Shown here: one piece after another, positions 5,421 to 6,453 of the stretch
Layout: each line of letters starts with the position of its first letter
How positions within the stretch are numbered: position 1 is the stretch's first letter
Source: Prevotellaceae bacterium UBA4359
GTDB taxonomy: Bacteria; Bacteroidota; Bacteroidia; Bacteroidales; Bacteroidaceae
Assembly: GCA_002393555.1 (NCBI GenBank)
Contig: DGSP01000058.1
Location: forward strand, 1 to 6,453
Direction: 5' to 3'
DNA: 6,453 nt
Translations under genes and position numbers: made by a program
The notes under the pieces: generated by a model
Database searches by the model: none
Seen by the model: the letters and a program-made list of their open reading frames with translations, nothing else
What the model was told of the DNA's origin: nothing

Positions 5421-6362
5421 TCACAGCCACCTCACACTCTGATGCTTGTTGCGTCCCTTCTTGAACAGGTCGAGGTCGGTCTGGTAGTTAAGCACAATCT
5501 CATGGCTGCCATTCCCCAGGCCCACACCCGAAGTGTACATCTGGTAACTGTAGCCAAGACAGACACCATGAAACACACCTCCGGCAAGGAACGTGACCGA
5601 GGCATTGGGGCTGTACCCCACCCCGCCGTAGAACTTCTTGCCATTCCTCTCAAAGTACGCCTTGCACTGCACATCCTCGCGCCACGACTCAAAGTCAGAC
5701 TGCACAAGGAAAGAGGGCTGCAAAGTAATTAACGAATTTTTTATTTTAATATTGCATCCACCCATCAAATAATACATCCGCTTGATGCTCACCTCGTTCG
5801 TTTCAGCCAACTTGATGGTCGGTGCCAGGAGGTGCTGACTCGACGCACCCAGCCACACCTTGGGATGATAGAAGAAAAGACCGGCCCCGAGGTCCAACTT
5901 GTTGCCCTTCTGCTCCGACGAAGGGAAAGCCGGGTCGCTGTTGTCCTCCAGTTCGATGTCGCCCTTGCTGACCGTCTCCTGCATCATGCCGCCCTGCACC
6001 CCCACGGCCAACCTGCCGCGCTTGCCCACCTTCAGGTTGTAGGCATATTGCAGACTAATCTTCGTGGTGGTGAAAATGCCCACCTTGTCGCTCAGAAAAC
6101 TCACGCCCGCACCATGGCGCGCACTCAGGAAATAGACAGGCATGTCAGCCCCCACATAGAGCGTGGAAGGAGCATGCTTATACCCCGCCTTCTGCATCGA
6201 AAAGGCCGCACTGACATTCAGCAGCCCATCCGTGCCCGACACAGCAGGGTTATAAAACGACCTAAGGGGTGTGTAGTCCGAGAACTGCACATCCCACTGT
6301 GCCCTCACCTCCAGCACCATCGCCGTCAGGAGAGCCAACACCACAAAAAGTCGTCTATTCAT
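5421..6362 (-). CDS. porP: PorP/SprF-family type IX secretion outer-membrane protein
   Basis: Outer-membrane beta-barrel protein of the type IX secretion system, first gene of the cluster. Read from the ATG at 6362 it has 313 residues, about the usual family length of 300. An N-terminal signal peptide (MNRRLF, then a hydrophobic stretch) probably ends at VRA before QWD. The mature start, QWDVQFSDYTPLRSFYNPAVSG-like, is the family hallmark: a Q-F-S-x-Y block followed by YNPA. The rest alternates polar and aromatic/hydrophobic residues with many glycines, as expected of barrel strands, for example GAGVSFLSDKVG, LDLGAGLFFY and FYGGVGYSPNASVTFLAGGV. It ends in a short basic tail. An in-frame GTG directly precedes the ATG; an AAGGAG at 6376-6381 lies 10 nt from the GTG and 13 nt from the ATG, so the start is uncertain by one residue. 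PorP versus SprF is not resolved by sequence; position next to gldKLMN favours PorP. Confidence 0.93.
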   Translation of the reverse strand: MNRRLFVVLALLTAMVLEVRAQWDVQFSDYTPLRSFYNPAVSGTDGLLNVSAAFSMQKAGYKHAPSTLYVGADMPVYFLSARHGAGVSFLSDKVGIFTTTKISLQYAYNLKVGKRGRLAVGVQGGMMQETVSKGDIELEDNSDPAFPSSEQKGNKLDLGAGLFFYHPKVWLGASSQHLLAPTIKLAETNEVSIKRMYYLMGGCNIKIKNSLITLQPSFLVQSDFESWREDVQCKAYFERNGKKFYGGVGYSPNASVTFLAGGVFHGVCLGYSYQMYTSGVGLGNGSHEIVLNYQTDLDLFKKGRNKHQSVRWL

Positions 6363-6375
6363 CACTTATCAATAA

Positions 6376-6381
6376 CTCCTT
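6376..6381 (-). promoter_or_regulatory. Shine-Dalgarno-like AAGGAG before porP
   Basis: The minus strand reads AAGGAG here. It is 10 nt from the GTG at 6365 and 13 nt from the ATG at 6362. This is the only clear Shine-Dalgarno in the cluster; the other genes start after A/T-rich leaders, common in Bacteroidota, so its functional weight is uncertain. Confidence 0.4.
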
Positions 6382-6407
6382 TTCCCCCTTTTTATTGTGC
6401 AACACCC

Positions 6408-6443
6408 CAAATTATCGTCAATTATTGGCAATTATCGTCCAAA
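6408..6443 (-). promoter_or_regulatory. Possible porP-operon promoter region
   Basis: On the minus strand a TTTG (6440-6443) and a downstream TAATTTG (6408-6414) resemble the Bacteroidota -33 (TTTG) and -7 (TAnnTTTG) boxes. The -7 match is one base short of consensus and the spacing of 25 nt is longer than usual, so this is weak. The window offers no better candidate, and the cluster needs a promoter at or beyond this edge. Confidence 0.2.
6411..6440. repeat. Three 10-bp direct repeats upstream of porP
   Basis: Three adjacent 10-mers of consensus ATTATYGKCM lie at 6411-6420, 6421-6430 and 6431-6440; the first and third differ only in their last base. They sit 49-78 bp upstream of the porP start, where a promoter is expected. 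Exact 10-bp spacing puts each unit on the same face of the helix, which would suit cooperative binding of a regulator. No regulator is identified. Confidence 0.55.
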
Positions 6444-6453
6444 GAAAAACAAG

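Overview
The window carries one complete, tightly packed minus-strand gene cluster for the core of the type IX secretion system (T9SS, also called Por secretion or the gliding-motility apparatus). In transcription order, right to left, the genes are porP (outer-membrane PorP/SprF-family barrel), gldK/porK (outer-membrane lipoprotein of the periplasmic ring), gldL/porL and gldM/porM (inner-membrane proton-driven motor) and gldN/porN (periplasmic ring partner of GldK). T9SS is confined to the Bacteroidota. The protein lengths, the porP-K-L-M-N order (as in Porphyromonas gingivalis), the AT-rich leaders and the mostly absent Shine-Dalgarno sequences fit a member of the Bacteroidales. A Prevotellaceae-like organism is my best guess, but it is an inference from family resemblance and not a database result.

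Layout: 6366-6453 is the leader and presumed promoter region of porP, with a 10-bp periodic repeat. porP is at 5421-6362. A 112-bp non-coding gap (5309-5420) precedes gldK at 3842-5308. gldL (2906-3730) and gldM (1350-2909) overlap by 4 bp (ATGA). gldN is at 178-1254. A strong intrinsic terminator (126-163) closes the unit. Beyond it, positions 1-90 hold no visible gene but contain four T-tracts in exact 10-bp phase, with a 9-bp direct repeat on either side.

How the genes work together, from established knowledge of the family: GldL and GldM form a membrane motor whose long periplasmic GldM shaft reaches the GldK/GldN ring under the outer membrane. PorP/SprF-type barrels belong to the outer-membrane part of the pathway. 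Together they drive export of proteins with a C-terminal T9SS signal. The translocon pore (SprA/Sov), PorQ/U/V/Z and PorX/Y regulators are not in this window.

The least expected structure lies between the genes. The gldK-gldL and gldM-gldN gaps are filled by two same-orientation copies of one 98-nt element (3744-3841 and 1261-1358). Its ends are tandem heptamers forming an imperfect foldback, around a more variable middle. The two copies bracket exactly the gldL-gldM motor pair. The proteins belong to a known system; the repeat element and its placement are what I would follow up.
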